Both the position numbers and the translations under genes were made by a program. This document shows, one piece after another, positions 6,642-14,017 of a stretch of 14,017 nt of DNA. The notes under the pieces were generated by a model. That model worked only from the letters and a program-made list of their open reading frames with translations. It ran no database searches and was not told the origin of the DNA. This stretch comes from Tannerella sp. (GTDB taxonomy: Bacteria > Bacteroidota > Bacteroidia > Bacteroidales > Tannerellaceae). Location of the stretch: positions 1-14,017 of the forward strand of contig JAISTJ010000052.1 in assembly GCA_031272655.1 (NCBI GenBank), given 5' to 3'. How positions within the stretch are numbered: position 1 is the stretch's first letter; every line of letters starts with the position of its first letter.

Positions 6642-6649
6642 TAAAGATA
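6642..6649 (-). promoter_or_regulatory. Possible -7 promoter element of vapBC (TATCTTTA)
   Basis: On the minus strand TATCTTTA matches TAnnTTTG at 7 of 8 positions and lies about 40 nt before the antitoxin ATG. No clear -33 box was found. The region is very A/T-rich, so a chance match is possible. Confidence 0.35.
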
Positions 6650-6818
6650 GCTATTATTTTATTAATCTCTAAGATATTTTGCGTTTTTTTCTTTTCGTGC
6701 AAAAAAATTTTCAACCAAAGATAATGAGTTATAACAATGTGTAACAATTAGTTAGATTTTTGTTAAAAGACATTCTGAAATTTTTTTTCAAAAAAAATGC
6801 ACAAAATGCGAAAAAAAA

Positions 6819-6849
6819 TTTGGAGATAAAAAAATTATGATTAATTTTG
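6819..6849 (+). promoter_or_regulatory. SusC-gene promoter (TTTG-N19-TAATTTTG)
   Basis: TTTG at 6819-6822 is the -33 box and TAATTTTG at 6842-6849 the -7 box, with exactly 19 nt between them. This is the consensus Bacteroidota arrangement. It continues CAGCCG. The transcript would have a leader of about 95 nt before the ATG at 6951, which leaves room for post-transcriptional control. Confidence 0.75.
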
Positions 6850-6879
6850 CAGCCGATAATTAGAATATCGCTACCGAAT

Positions 6880-6906
6880 GAGAGTGATAATTCGAGAGTG
6901 AAAATT
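6880..6906 (+). repeat. Direct repeat in the SusC leader
   Basis: GAGAGTGATAATT at 6880-6892 and GAGAGTGAAAATT at 6894-6906 differ at one position and start 14 nt apart. They lie in the predicted 5' leader, downstream of the promoter. They could be a binding site for a regulator or an RNA element; nothing else supports a role. Confidence 0.5.
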
Positions 6907-6950
6907 ATACAATTAACATTTTTATTATATTTTTTAACATCAAAATTTTA

Positions 6951-9900
6951 ATGCGTATGACAAAAAGATTGTTTACTTTATTGGTTGTTACTTTGCTATG
7001 GGGGGGGGGGCAAATAGCTCATTCCCAGACTATTAACGTTACGGGCAAAGTAACTGATGAGACGGGCGAACCTGTTGCAGGCGCCACAGTCTTAGTAAAA
7101 GGTACCACTACCGGTACGGCTACTAACGAGGATGGCCTCTACACCATCTCTGCAAGCAGGAACGCGATTCTCGAGTTCCATTACATCGGCTACGACGACA
7201 TCGAAGAACCCGTTAACGGGCGAGCCATCATCAACGTACAGCTCAAGAGCGGAGTTGTAAACGTGGACGAAGTTGTGGTCGTAGCTTACGGTACGACGAA
7301 AAAGTCCACCTTCACCGGGTCGGCGGTACAGGTCAATGCCGAGAAGATCCTAAAGACGCCCGCCGCCAATGCAGCCGCTTCGCTGCAAGGGTTGAGCGCC
7401 GGCGTTTCGGTTGTCAACAACCAGGGTAACCCTACCAAAGATCCGATCATCACTATCCGTGGCGTCGGCTCTATTCAGGCCTCAACATCGCCGCTCTATG
7501 TTGTTGACGGTGTGCCTTATGACGGAAGCCTTAACTCGTTTTCGAGCGCCGACATTGAGTCAATTTCCGTCCTCAAAGACGCTGCCGCAAGTTCAATGTA
7601 CGGATCCCGCGCTGCTAACGGCGTTATTATGATCACCACTAAGAACGGCAAATCAACCAAGCCGACCGTATCGGTCAATACAAGCTGGGGTTATTCCGAT
7701 CTTGCCGTTAAGTTCCCGAAAATTATGGACGCCGGGACTTTCTACGAATATCAGTGGGAAGCGCTCTACAACGACCAGTTTTATGTGCTTGGGAAATCCG
7801 ACACCGAAGCCCGCCAGTATGCCACCGACAATGTGATACCGTACCTTATCACGGCTCACACCAACTCTGCCGGCCAGACTTCGTACGTTCATCCTTACAA
7901 CAGCGACAAGCCCGTAGGACTTGACGGCAAGTTAAGGACGGATATACAATATCTCTGGGACAAGTCCGATTCGGACTGGGAAGGTTTGTATTTGCAGAAA
8001 AGACTGCGTCAGGAATATACGGCTACTGTCAGCGGTATAAATCAGGATAACACTATGAATTACCTCTATTCCGGTTCATTCCTTGATGACAAAGGTATGG
8101 CGGTAGGCCAGCAGTTCAACCGTTACACTTTGCGAGCGAATGTCTCTAACAAAATAAACAAATACATATCAACAGGAGTAAATTTATCGTACGCGCACAC
8201 GCGCGAGAACGATCCGGGCGTCGCTACACGCTTCATGCGTAACATGCCGCCTTATGCCTCGCCGTACCTGCGTAATAACGACAATACCGACTGGGTTTAT
8301 AACGAAAAGACCGGCGACAGGATGTACGACTGGGGATACCATCGTAAAGACTGGGCTTGGTGGAACGCATTGGCTGAAAGTATTGCAAGCGACAGCGATA
8401 ATCCGCAAAGCCTCTCTTTCTCAACCTCTTATCGCGATGTTATAGCAGGACGTGCATTCCTTGAAATAGATATTATGCCCGGACTGAAATACCGCAGCAA
8501 TGTAAGCGTTGATAATCAGAGTTATAAAAATAACTATTACGGTTCGGCTATACACGGATACCAGCAGAGCAATACCGACGGTTGGGGTACTACAATTATC
8601 CCTGGAGGCGGTTCCGCAGCCAAGTCGACAACTCGTAAAACAGCTACAACATGGAACAACCTCCTGACTTATCAGAAAACTTTTGCAGATGTGCACAACA
8701 TCAATCTTCTTCTCGGTCAGGAAATGTATGCTTACGGATATGAATATTTTTACGGCTACCGCGATGGAATCATGTCCGCAAACAGGTATGAACTGAGCAG
8801 CGCTTCAGGCGAAAACTATTCACTCTCGTCCTATAGGGATGAATATCGGTTAGTGTCTTTTTTCGGTCGCGCCGAGTACAATTTCAATGATAAATACTAT
8901 CTATCAGGCAGTTACCGTCGCGACGGATCCTCGCGCTTCCATCCTGACGCACGTTGGGGAAACTTCTTCTCGGCAGGCGCTTCTTGGCGTATTTCTCATG
9001 AAGAGTTCATCAAAAGCATTGAGTGGATCAACAACCTTAGCCTACGAGCAAGTTACGGAACAACAGGTAATGACAAAATCAGTTATTATGCTTATCAAGG
9101 GACTTTTGCGCCATATAACCTGTATAATATTTCCGGTGTGCAGCTTTCAACTTTGCCGACACCGAGCCTGCAATGGGAAAAGAACGTTCAGTCTAACATC
9201 GGTCTTGATTTTACACTGTTCAACAAACTGAACGGAACAATCGAGTACTTCAACCGCGGTTCCAAAGACCTGCTGTACTACCGCGACCTGCCTATTTCGG
9301 GTCAAACCGGTAATGCAACCGGATACAACACCAATCTCGGCGACATTGAAAACAGGGGTCTTGAAGTTACTCTTCAATACACGCCTGTACGCACAAAAGA
9401 CCTGTCATGGACAATAGACGCCAACTGGACTTATTTGAAAAACGAGATCACATCACTACCGGACGGGGACTACACTTATTCAGGCTCTTACGCACAGTAT
9501 ATGATGCGTGAAGGCGGCACGAGATATGACTTCATAGCTCCCCGTTACGCAGGTATTGACCCCGAAACAGGTAACACTATGTGGTGGAAGAAAATTTTCG
9601 ACGCCAACGGCAACGTAACCGGCCGCGAAAAGACTACTTCATACGCCGAGGTCAGCTCCGTTTCGCAGTTTGACGTAATCGGCTCTGCTGTACCGAAACA
9701 TTTCGGCTCGGTAACCAATTCGCTTAATTTCAAGGGAATAGACTTCTCGTTCATGTTCTACTATTCACTCGGTTCTTACAGCGGCGACCACATGTATGTT
9801 GAATCACGCACCATGCGCCGTAGCTGGAGCCTTGTTGAGGAGTTCGTAAAAGGCAGATGGCAAAAACCCGGCGACATAGCCAACTACCCGCGCCTCAGGA

Positions 9901-10208
9901 CGGAAAACGGCGGCGGATATATCCAGACCCGCCAATATTCGGATGAGTTTGTTTTAAAGAACGACTTTTTACGCTTGCGTAATGTAATGTTGGGATACAC
10001 ACTTCCGTCTTCTTTGACAAGAAAAGTCGGTATCCAAAGCCTTCGTATTTATGCTACCGGAGTGAACCTTGCTACTTGGGGAGCTGCCGCCCGTCGCGGC
10101 ACCGACCCCGAACTGCAGGCAAGCGGTGAAGCTTATGACGGAAATAACGGGAACAGCGAACTTGGCGCTTCAAAGCAAGTCAGTTGCGGACTTCAGATTA
10201 CTTTCTGA
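6951..10208 (+). CDS. SusC/RagA-family TonB-linked outer-membrane transporter
   Basis: The 1085-residue protein has a signal peptide ending at about HSQ (residues 24-26). A carboxypeptidase-regulatory-like domain follows (about 29-105; 'VTGKVTDETGEPVAGATV'), then the TonB-box region 'VDEVVVVAYGT'. The plug carries the SusC signatures 'PIITIRGVGSI', 'PLYVVDGVPYDG', 'IESISVLKDAAASSMYGSR' and 'GVIMITTKNG'. The barrel ends in a terminal Phe (SCGLQITF), as outer-membrane proteins do. SusC-type proteins import glycans or peptides together with a SusD-type lipoprotein lid, and the next gene is such a partner 31 nt downstream. The start may be 6951 or the second ATG at 6957. Codons 17-20 lie in an 11-G run that could make expression phase variable. 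No carbohydrate enzyme or regulator adjoins, so the substrate is unknown. Confidence 0.97.
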   Translation: MRMTKRLFTLLVVTLLWGGGQIAHSQTINVTGKVTDETGEPVAGATVLVKGTTTGTATNEDGLYTISASRNAILEFHYIGYDDIEEPVNGRAIINVQLKSGVVNVDEVVVVAYGTTKKSTFTGSAVQVNAEKILKTPAANAAASLQGLSAGVSVVNNQGNPTKDPIITIRGVGSIQASTSPLYVVDGVPYDGSLNSFSSADIESISVLKDAAASSMYGSRAANGVIMITTKNGKSTKPTVSVNTSWGYSDLAVKFPKIMDAGTFYEYQWEALYNDQFYVLGKSDTEARQYATDNVIPYLITAHTNSAGQTSYVHPYNSDKPVGLDGKLRTDIQYLWDKSDSDWEGLYLQKRLRQEYTATVSGINQDNTMNYLYSGSFLDDKGMAVGQQFNRYTLRANVSNKINKYISTGVNLSYAHTRENDPGVATRFMRNMPPYASPYLRNNDNTDWVYNEKTGDRMYDWGYHRKDWAWWNALAESIASDSDNPQSLSFSTSYRDVIAGRAFLEIDIMPGLKYRSNVSVDNQSYKNNYYGSAIHGYQQSNTDGWGTTIIPGGGSAAKSTTRKTATTWNNLLTYQKTFADVHNINLLLGQEMYAYGYEYFYGYRDGIMSANRYELSSASGENYSLSSYRDEYRLVSFFGRAEYNFNDKYYLSGSYRRDGSSRFHPDARWGNFFSAGASWRISHEEFIKSIEWINNLSLRASYGTTGNDKISYYAYQGTFAPYNLYNISGVQLSTLPTPSLQWEKNVQSNIGLDFTLFNKLNGTIEYFNRGSKDLLYYRDLPISGQTGNATGYNTNLGDIENRGLEVTLQYTPVRTKDLSWTIDANWTYLKNEITSLPDGDYTYSGSYAQYMMREGGTRYDFIAPRYAGIDPETGNTMWWKKIFDANGNVTGREKTTSYAEVSSVSQFDVIGSAVPKHFGSVTNSLNFKGIDFSFMFYYSLGSYSGDHMYVESRTMRRSWSLVEEFVKGRWQKPGDIANYPRLRTENGGGYIQTRQYSDEFVLKNDFLRLRNVMLGYTLPSSLTRKVGIQSLRIYATGVNLATWGAAARRGTDPELQASGEAYDGNNGNSELGASKQVSCGLQITF
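7000..7010 (+). repeat. Homopolymer of 11 G inside the SusC signal-peptide codons
   Basis: Eleven consecutive G encode the end of Trp17 and Gly18-Gly20 in the hydrophobic core of the signal peptide. With 10 G the frame reaches TAG after 21 codons; with 12 G it reaches TAA after 28 codons. Only tracts of 8, 11, 14 and so on keep the full protein. Such tracts are known hot spots for slipped-strand mispairing, and also for sequencing length errors. Confidence 0.9.
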
Positions 10209-10239
10209 TATTGTTTAACAATTTAAATATTTAATAAAT

Positions 10240-11766
10240 ATGATACGAAAAATAAAATACAGTATATTAACTGCTTGCGCTATAGTTATTTGCAGCAGTT
10301 GCGAAGAATATCTGAGTACCGGTTCATCTACCGCATTGGAAGATACTGAGATACTTTCCTCTACGTCAAACCTGAAAAAGGTGCTTGTAGCCAACTACCG
10401 GAAGTTCTATTTTATGACTGTCTCAAGCGATTTTCGCGGTATATTTCACGGAATAACCGGCCTTGCATTCATTGATATGATGAGAGGTACTGATGTGATT
10501 TGCCAGAACCGAATGGGAGGCGAACAATACACTGCCTACCAGTATCTGCAGGAGGCTACCTCGTCAGCCGGCGACACCGATTGCCCATGGACTGTCATGT
10601 ACAACATCATCAACTCGGCAAACCTGATAATTAATGCAGTAGAAGAAGCATCAGGCACACAGACCGATAAAGACCAACTGTTGGGTCAGTCCCTCGCCAT
10701 GCGCGGTTACTGCTACTTTATGCTTATCCAATACTATCAACAAACTTATGTGATAGCACAGAACAAGCTTGGTGTGCCTTTGCGCCTGAAAGCGCCCGAT
10801 GACGGCGATTATACACTGCCCCGCGCTACCGTTCAAGAGGTTTATACCCAGATAGTTAGTGACCTGACTTCAGCTAAATCGCTGCTTTCAAGTTTCTCCC
10901 GCAGTGAGAAGTATCACCTTGACAGTAAGGTAGTTAGTGGCATGTTAGCTCGCGTTTATCTTGTTATGCAGAAATATTCTGAGGCCCAAGCAGAAGCCGA
11001 CAATGTGCTTGCCACCTACGGCACATTGATGACAAAAGAGGAATGGCAGACATGGTCTCTTAGCCTCTCTTTTGCTGAAACAGTCTGGGGCTTCCCGCAG
11101 ACAAGCACAAACAGCATCGGGGCAGCCGGCCAGTATGGTATGTGGTACAACTATCCGCTTGGCGAACAGGCAGGCGACCGTTGCTACAATTTCCAGAACT
11201 TCTTTGCCAACGACAAATATGTTGAACTGTTTGAAGAGACCGAAGACCGTTACCTGTTCTGGCTGCGCAGCGACGACCCCGAATTTGCAACTAACTGGGT
11301 ATATGCTAAGTGGTATGATCCGGGAGACGGCGCCGGCAACAGCCGCGGCGACTACTGCCTCATGCGCGGAGCTGAAATGCTGCTTATCAAAGCGGAATGT
11401 CAGGCTAATCTCGGCAATACCGGCGACGCCCTCGCTTCCCTCAACAAACTACAGGAAGCCCGCCACGTAACAAACAAAACGACGACTACCGACAAGAACG
11501 CCTTGCTTGAGGCTATCTATATCGAACGCCGCAAGGAGTTGATGGGCGAAGGCTTCAGCGGACTGCTCGACTTGTTACGTCTGCAGAAACCGATGATACG
11601 GCGCGGAGACCATTTTATCCCCGGTATAGTCAATTTGCCGGCGCTCGAAGATGGCAACGGTTTGCCTTCCAATGATTATCGCATGATTTTCCAGATACCC
11701 GACCGTGAGCTGCAACTCAACCCGGGCATCACACAGGCAGACCAAAACCCGTTCAGCGGTCAATAA
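10240..11766 (+). CDS. SusD/RagB-family substrate-binding surface lipoprotein
   Basis: The 508-residue protein begins with a short lipoprotein signal. C21 in 'VICSSCEEYLS' is the likely lipidation site, followed by the EEYL start common in SusD proteins. The N-terminal part carries the helical TPR-like scaffold ('LLGQSLAMRGYCYFMLIQYY', 'LPRATVQEVYTQIVSDL'). The C-terminal part has the family motif 'IYIERRKELMGEGFSGLLDL' and ends 'NPGITQADQNPFSG'. SusD lipoproteins sit on the cell surface and close over the SusC barrel to capture the substrate. The gene follows its SusC partner by 31 nt in one operon, with a strong terminator just after the stop. The sequence alone does not identify the ligand. 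Confidence 0.96.
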   Translation: MIRKIKYSILTACAIVICSSCEEYLSTGSSTALEDTEILSSTSNLKKVLVANYRKFYFMTVSSDFRGIFHGITGLAFIDMMRGTDVICQNRMGGEQYTAYQYLQEATSSAGDTDCPWTVMYNIINSANLIINAVEEASGTQTDKDQLLGQSLAMRGYCYFMLIQYYQQTYVIAQNKLGVPLRLKAPDDGDYTLPRATVQEVYTQIVSDLTSAKSLLSSFSRSEKYHLDSKVVSGMLARVYLVMQKYSEAQAEADNVLATYGTLMTKEEWQTWSLSLSFAETVWGFPQTSTNSIGAAGQYGMWYNYPLGEQAGDRCYNFQNFFANDKYVELFEETEDRYLFWLRSDDPEFATNWVYAKWYDPGDGAGNSRGDYCLMRGAEMLLIKAECQANLGNTGDALASLNKLQEARHVTNKTTTTDKNALLEAIYIERRKELMGEGFSGLLDLLRLQKPMIRRGDHFIPGIVNLPALEDGNGLPSNDYRMIFQIPDRELQLNPGITQADQNPFSGQ

Positions 11767-11790
11767 ACGCCCCTTGCTCATTCTAAAAAC

Positions 11791-11847
11791 AAAACTACCT
11801 CAGTAGCAGTTCAACCGCTGCAACAAACTGCTACTGAGGTGGTTTTT
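11791..11847 (+). terminator. Rho-independent terminator of the SusC/SusD operon
   Basis: AAAACTACCTCAGTAGCAGTT (11791-11811) pairs with the complementary arm at 11826-11846 over about 20 bp with one G-U pair and a loop of about 14 nt. A T-rich stretch (TTTTTGTT) follows on the plus side and an A-rich one precedes it, so it could act in both directions. It begins 25 nt after the SusD stop. Confidence 0.9.
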
Positions 11848-11861
11848 GTTCTTGCATCGGG

Positions 11862-11873
11862 ACGAAGCAATCC
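11862..11873 (-). repeat. Short relic of the interspersed repeat
   Basis: ACGAAGCAATCC is identical to part of the repeat units at 12606-12675 and lies between the SusD terminator and the next promoter. It is in the same orientation as those units. At 12 nt it may be a decayed copy; chance cannot be excluded. Confidence 0.4.
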
Positions 11874-11897
11874 GGAAACAAAAAAAACTGTAATTTT

Positions 11898-11928
11898 TTT
11901 GCAAAAACAGTAACAATCACTATCTTTG
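11898..11928 (+). promoter_or_regulatory. Promoter of the second PIN toxin module (TTTG-N19-TATCTTTG)
   Basis: TTTG at 11898-11901 and TATCTTTG at 11921-11928 are separated by exactly 19 nt, a perfect Bacteroidota promoter. The transcript would begin about 5-8 nt further on, almost at the ATG at 11939, or about 12-15 nt before the in-frame ATG at 11948. Confidence 0.75.
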
Positions 11929-11938
11929 CGGAAAAATA

Positions 11939-12178
11939 ATGCAGAATATGAACGTCAGGAAATACAAGTTTCATAAGGTCAAGCCGATAGTAGCATCAGA
12001 ACCGGCAGTTGCATACAGGTCTCAATACAAGTATGAAGAAATGGATGCTTATGCAAGACAAATAGACGAAGAGATGGCAAATCTTCAGTCTCAAGGACGC
12101 TTCGACCAAAAAGAAATCGAAGCAATATTGAAAGAGCACCTCCGAACACCATATCTTTATGCAACGGATAGTGCTTGA
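11939..12178 (+). CDS. Small protein upstream of a PIN toxin, putative antitoxin
   Basis: This 79-residue protein (76 if it begins at ATG 11948, MNVRKYKF) is basic at the N-terminus. Its middle and C-terminal part is helical and charged ('YEEMDAYARQIDEEMANLQSQGRFDQKEIEAILKEHL'; positions about 31-68). I do not recognise a DNA-binding fold such as AbrB, MetJ/Arc or Phd. The calling rests on its position: it has its own consensus promoter, overlaps the PIN toxin gene by 20 nt, and has the size of an antitoxin. The last residues (TPYLYATDSA) are encoded within the toxin start region. It may be an unclassified antitoxin or a helper protein with another role. Confidence 0.6.
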   Translation: MQNMNVRKYKFHKVKPIVASEPAVAYRSQYKYEEMDAYARQIDEEMANLQSQGRFDQKEIEAILKEHLRTPYLYATDSA

Positions 12179-12566
12179 CACCAATTGTCTGCTTGCCTCT
12201 TTGCCTGCAACAAGCCCTTTTCATGCTATATGGGCTGCTTATCTGTATGGAGATCTAACTCTTTGTATTTCAAATGAAATTCTATCCGAATACGCTGAGA
12301 TTATCGGGAGGAAAACAAATGCTGTCGTCTTGAATGCTGTCTTGAATACAATTATAAAAAATGAAAACTCGTTTTTTATTGATCCTCAGTATCATTTGCA
12401 TCTGATAACGAGCGATCCTGACGATAATAAGTTCATAGATTGTGCTTTTGCAGCTCAAGCTACGTACATTGTATCAAACGACAAGCATTTCAATATTTTG
12501 AAAGAGATTGATTTCCCGAAAATTAATGTTATTACAATTTCTGATTTTATTAAAGTTCTTACTTAG
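12159..12566 (+). CDS. PIN-domain protein, COG1569-type putative toxin
   Basis: The 135-residue protein shows the PIN order of acidic residues: D7 in RIVLDTNCLL, E40/E44 in ISNEILSEYAEI, the DPDDN-K-FIDCA segment with D89 and D94, and D108 in VSNDKHF. The 'DPDDNKFIDCAFAAQATYIVSND' pattern is typical of the COG1569 'toxin-antitoxin system toxin component, PIN family' rather than classical VapC. Such proteins are predicted Mg2+-dependent RNases. The start ATG at 12159 lies within the upstream small gene (20-nt overlap), which suggests coupled translation. It is a different PIN subfamily from the VapC at 6000-6374. That it is a toxin is inferred from family and layout. Confidence 0.85.
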   Translation: MQRIVLDTNCLLASLPATSPFHAIWAAYLYGDLTLCISNEILSEYAEIIGRKTNAVVLNAVLNTIIKNENSFFIDPQYHLHLITSDPDDNKFIDCAFAAQATYIVSNDKHFNILKEIDFPKINVITISDFIKVLT

Positions 12567-12591
12567 ATACACATTATAGATGCATCCCTTT

Positions 12592-12778
12592 ACGGGACGC
12601 AGTCCCGTCATTGCGAGGAACGAAGCAATCCAGATGCTCAGACACCACGTCATTGCGAGGAACGAAGCAATCCAGAAAAATATGTATAAATGGTCTAATT
12701 GACTGGATTGCTTCACATGCGTTCGCAATGACGAGGAGAGGGGGGCGCAATGACGAAGAAGGGAAGTTCGCAATGACG
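12592..12778. repeat. Second cluster of the interspersed repeat, with inverted arms
   Basis: Two 28-bp units identical in sequence lie at 12606-12633 and 12648-12675 (CGTCATTGCGAGG ... GCAATCCAG). A third unit at 12703-12733 is in the opposite orientation (CTGGATTGCTTC ... GCAATGACG). The second and third units can pair as a hairpin around an A/T-rich 27-nt loop. Partial tails CGCAATGACG at 12746-12755 and GTTCGCAATGACG at 12766-12778 follow. ACGGGAC-GCA-GTCCCGT (12592-12608) makes a further small hairpin at the left edge. These units match the cluster at 718-830. Antisense frames here only encode a repeated DCFVPRND and are not genes. Confidence 0.88.
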
Positions 12779-12815
12779 AAACGACGAAATATCACCAGAA
12801 ATATCAAAAATAAAA

Positions 12816-14017
12816 ATGAAAAAAGTATTATTTTTTATCCTGATAGGCGGACTGCTGCAGGCAGTTTTTGCTCAGGAGACATTGCCGGAGTATGAGCAGG
12901 CAAGAAGATGGGCGCCGCATAACGCCGAACATCTGCTTTTTAGTTATGTTTTGAGACCTAACTATTTCAATAACAGCCCCAAGTTTTGGTATGAATACAA
13001 GACTTCGGAAGGCGTGAAATGGTATGTCGTTGACCCAGAACAGGGCAGGAAGCAACCGCTTTTTGACCTCGACGAGCTTGCCTCGCAGATAAGCGAGATA
13101 ACCAAATCGCCCTTCACGGCGCAACAGTTGCCCATACGGGGGCTTAAACTCGAAGATGACGACAAGACATTCTCTTTTTCCGTCCCGAAAGAATCAACGA
13201 CGATAAAACCAAACGTCAAAGCCCCGATGATGAACTTCAAATACGACTTCATAACACGCAAACTGACCGTCGCGGACAAGCCCGATGCCTTTCCGCCGCG
13301 ATGGGGAAGTGTCTCGCCTTCAAAGAATTACGTAATCTATGCCAAAGACCTGAACCTTTGGTGCATGACATACGCCGACTACGAAAAGGTTCTTAAAAAT
13401 CCCAACGACAAGACTGTCAACGAGATACAACTTACAACCGACGGGGTGGAAGATTTCGGCTACGGGATGCCGCAGTTCCGGCTCAGCACCGACACGCTTC
13501 TTGACCACAAGCGCAAGTTCGTTTACGGCAGCTGGTCGCCCGACGGTCGCTATTTCGCCACGCAGCTTGACGACGAACGCCCGCTTAACTTCCTGTGGGT
13601 CATCCATTCCACCGCCAAACCACGACCGGTGCTCGAATCGTACCGTTACCAGATGCCCGGAGAGCCGGGAGCGCCCAACGTTCATCTCTACCTGTTCGAC
13701 ATGCAGGACCACAGCCGAAAGGAGATAAACGTCGAAAAATACAAGAATCAGACGCTCAGAATAGCGTTCAAGCCCCGCGAGAAGATGACCGACCCGACAA
13801 CGTGGCTCGGCGACGACAAAAAATTCTATCTGACGCGCTATAGCCGCGACCTCAAAAAGGTTGACGTCTGCACATATACCGTCGGTGACGATTCGCTCAA
13901 AACCGTTATCAACGAGGAACTTAACACCTACATCGAGACCCGCCCGCTTGCCGTTACCGACGACGGCAAAGAGTTGATACACTGGAGCGAACGCGACGGA
14001 TGGGCGCATCTCTACCT
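12816..14017 (+). CDS. S9 family (DPP4-like) prolyl peptidase, N-terminal part (runs off the window)
   Basis: The frame from ATG 12816 stays open for 400 codons to the window end. It begins with a signal peptide (MKKVLFFILIGGLLQAVFA, then QE). The next part is the beta-propeller region of the DPP IV N-terminal domain, with recognisable blades 'RWGSVSPSKNYVIYAKD' and 'VYGSWSPDGRYFATQLDDE'. The S9B signature 'YRYQMPGEPGAPNVHLYLFD' follows, then 'IHWSERDGWAHLYL' at the edge. The Ser-Asp-His hydrolase domain lies beyond the window. Enzymes of this family remove dipeptides from peptides or act as oligopeptidases in the periplasm or at the cell surface; some Bacteroidota copies degrade proteins in peptide-based nutrition. 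The long antisense frame at 13320-14009 is treated as a shadow. A repeat cluster ends 38 nt upstream, and no promoter was recognised. Confidence 0.92.
   Translation, partial: MKKVLFFILIGGLLQAVFAQETLPEYEQARRWAPHNAEHLLFSYVLRPNYFNNSPKFWYEYKTSEGVKWYVVDPEQGRKQPLFDLDELASQISEITKSPFTAQQLPIRGLKLEDDDKTFSFSVPKESTTIKPNVKAPMMNFKYDFITRKLTVADKPDAFPPRWGSVSPSKNYVIYAKDLNLWCMTYADYEKVLKNPNDKTVNEIQLTTDGVEDFGYGMPQFRLSTDTLLDHKRKFVYGSWSPDGRYFATQLDDERPLNFLWVIHSTAKPRPVLESYRYQMPGEPGAPNVHLYLFDMQDHSRKEINVEKYKNQTLRIAFKPREKMTDPTTWLGDDKKFYLTRYSRDLKKVDVCTYTVGDDSLKTVINEELNTYIETRPLAVTDDGKELIHWSERDGWAHLY

Larger units (their letters stand above)
6601..6950. other. Divergent intergenic region between vapBC and the SusC gene
   Basis: About 350 nt of very A/T-rich DNA separates two genes that point away from each other. 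It holds a weak vapBC promoter, a clear SusC promoter (6819-6849), a leader of about 95 nt and a short direct repeat (6880-6906). A run at 6777-6835 is nearly all A and T (T9 followed by A-tracts), which could bend DNA or act as an upstream activating stretch. I see no small gene, tRNA or invertible-promoter repeats. Confidence 0.6.

Noticed and set aside
6601..6950. Invertible promoter upstream of the SusC gene
   Set aside because: I saw no inverted repeats flanking the promoter and no recombinase gene in the window.
12592..12778. CRISPR array
   Set aside because: Units are few, in mixed orientation, with spacers of 14 and 27 nt, and no cas genes are present; it fits a dispersed intergenic repeat.
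12574..12807. Frames encoding repeated DCFVPRND
   Set aside because: The frames are a translation of the interspersed repeat and have no other support.
13320..14009. 229-residue minus-strand frame
   Set aside because: It is antisense to the S9 peptidase frame, which has family motifs and is open to the window edge.

Overview
The window looks like a chromosomal segment of a Bacteroidota species, most likely Bacteroidales. The evidence is a SusC/SusD outer-membrane pair, a partial gene ending in a type IX secretion (T9SS) sorting domain, a DPP4-type S9 peptidase, a Bacteroidota-style phosphoglycerate kinase, and several promoters of the Bacteroidota form TTTG-N19-TAnnTTTG. Shine-Dalgarno sites are absent; start codons follow A/T-rich leaders.

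Layout. 1-156: end of a probable T9SS cargo gene, followed by a strong hairpin terminator. 292-714: a small exported protein of unknown function. 718-830: a cluster of short interspersed repeats. 869-1273: an unknown gene whose 3' end overlaps the convergent gene at 1234-1545. 4526 down to 1234 (minus strand): a three-gene metal-handling cluster made of a Cys/His-rich exported protein resembling the HYC_CC_PP family, a TonB-dependent receptor, and an exported single-domain HMA (CxxC) metal-binding protein. 5891-4629 (minus): phosphoglycerate kinase. 6600-6000 (minus): a VapBC-type toxin-antitoxin pair with a 14-nt overlap. 6951-11766 (plus): a SusC/SusD pair with a good promoter and a strong terminator. 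11939-12566 (plus): a second PIN-domain toxin with a small upstream partner gene, overlapping by 20 nt. 12592-12778: a second cluster of the same repeat family, mostly in the opposite orientation. 12816-end: the first 400 codons of an S9B (DPP4-like) peptidase, open to the window edge.

How the genes fit together. The metal cluster would place a metal-binding exported protein, an outer-membrane TonB-linked channel and a periplasmic metallochaperone in one likely transcription unit. The metal is not determined; copper is a reasonable guess. The SusC/SusD pair is an orphan: no glycoside hydrolase, ECF sigma/anti-sigma pair or hybrid two-component regulator is in view, and it lies between two unrelated PIN toxin modules.

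The most striking feature is a run of eleven G inside the signal-peptide codons of the SusC gene. Loss or gain of a single G would stop translation within a few codons, so this transporter may be switched on and off by slipped-strand mispairing. I did not find a clearly new multi-gene system. The best candidates for follow-up are the G-tract switch and the metal cluster.
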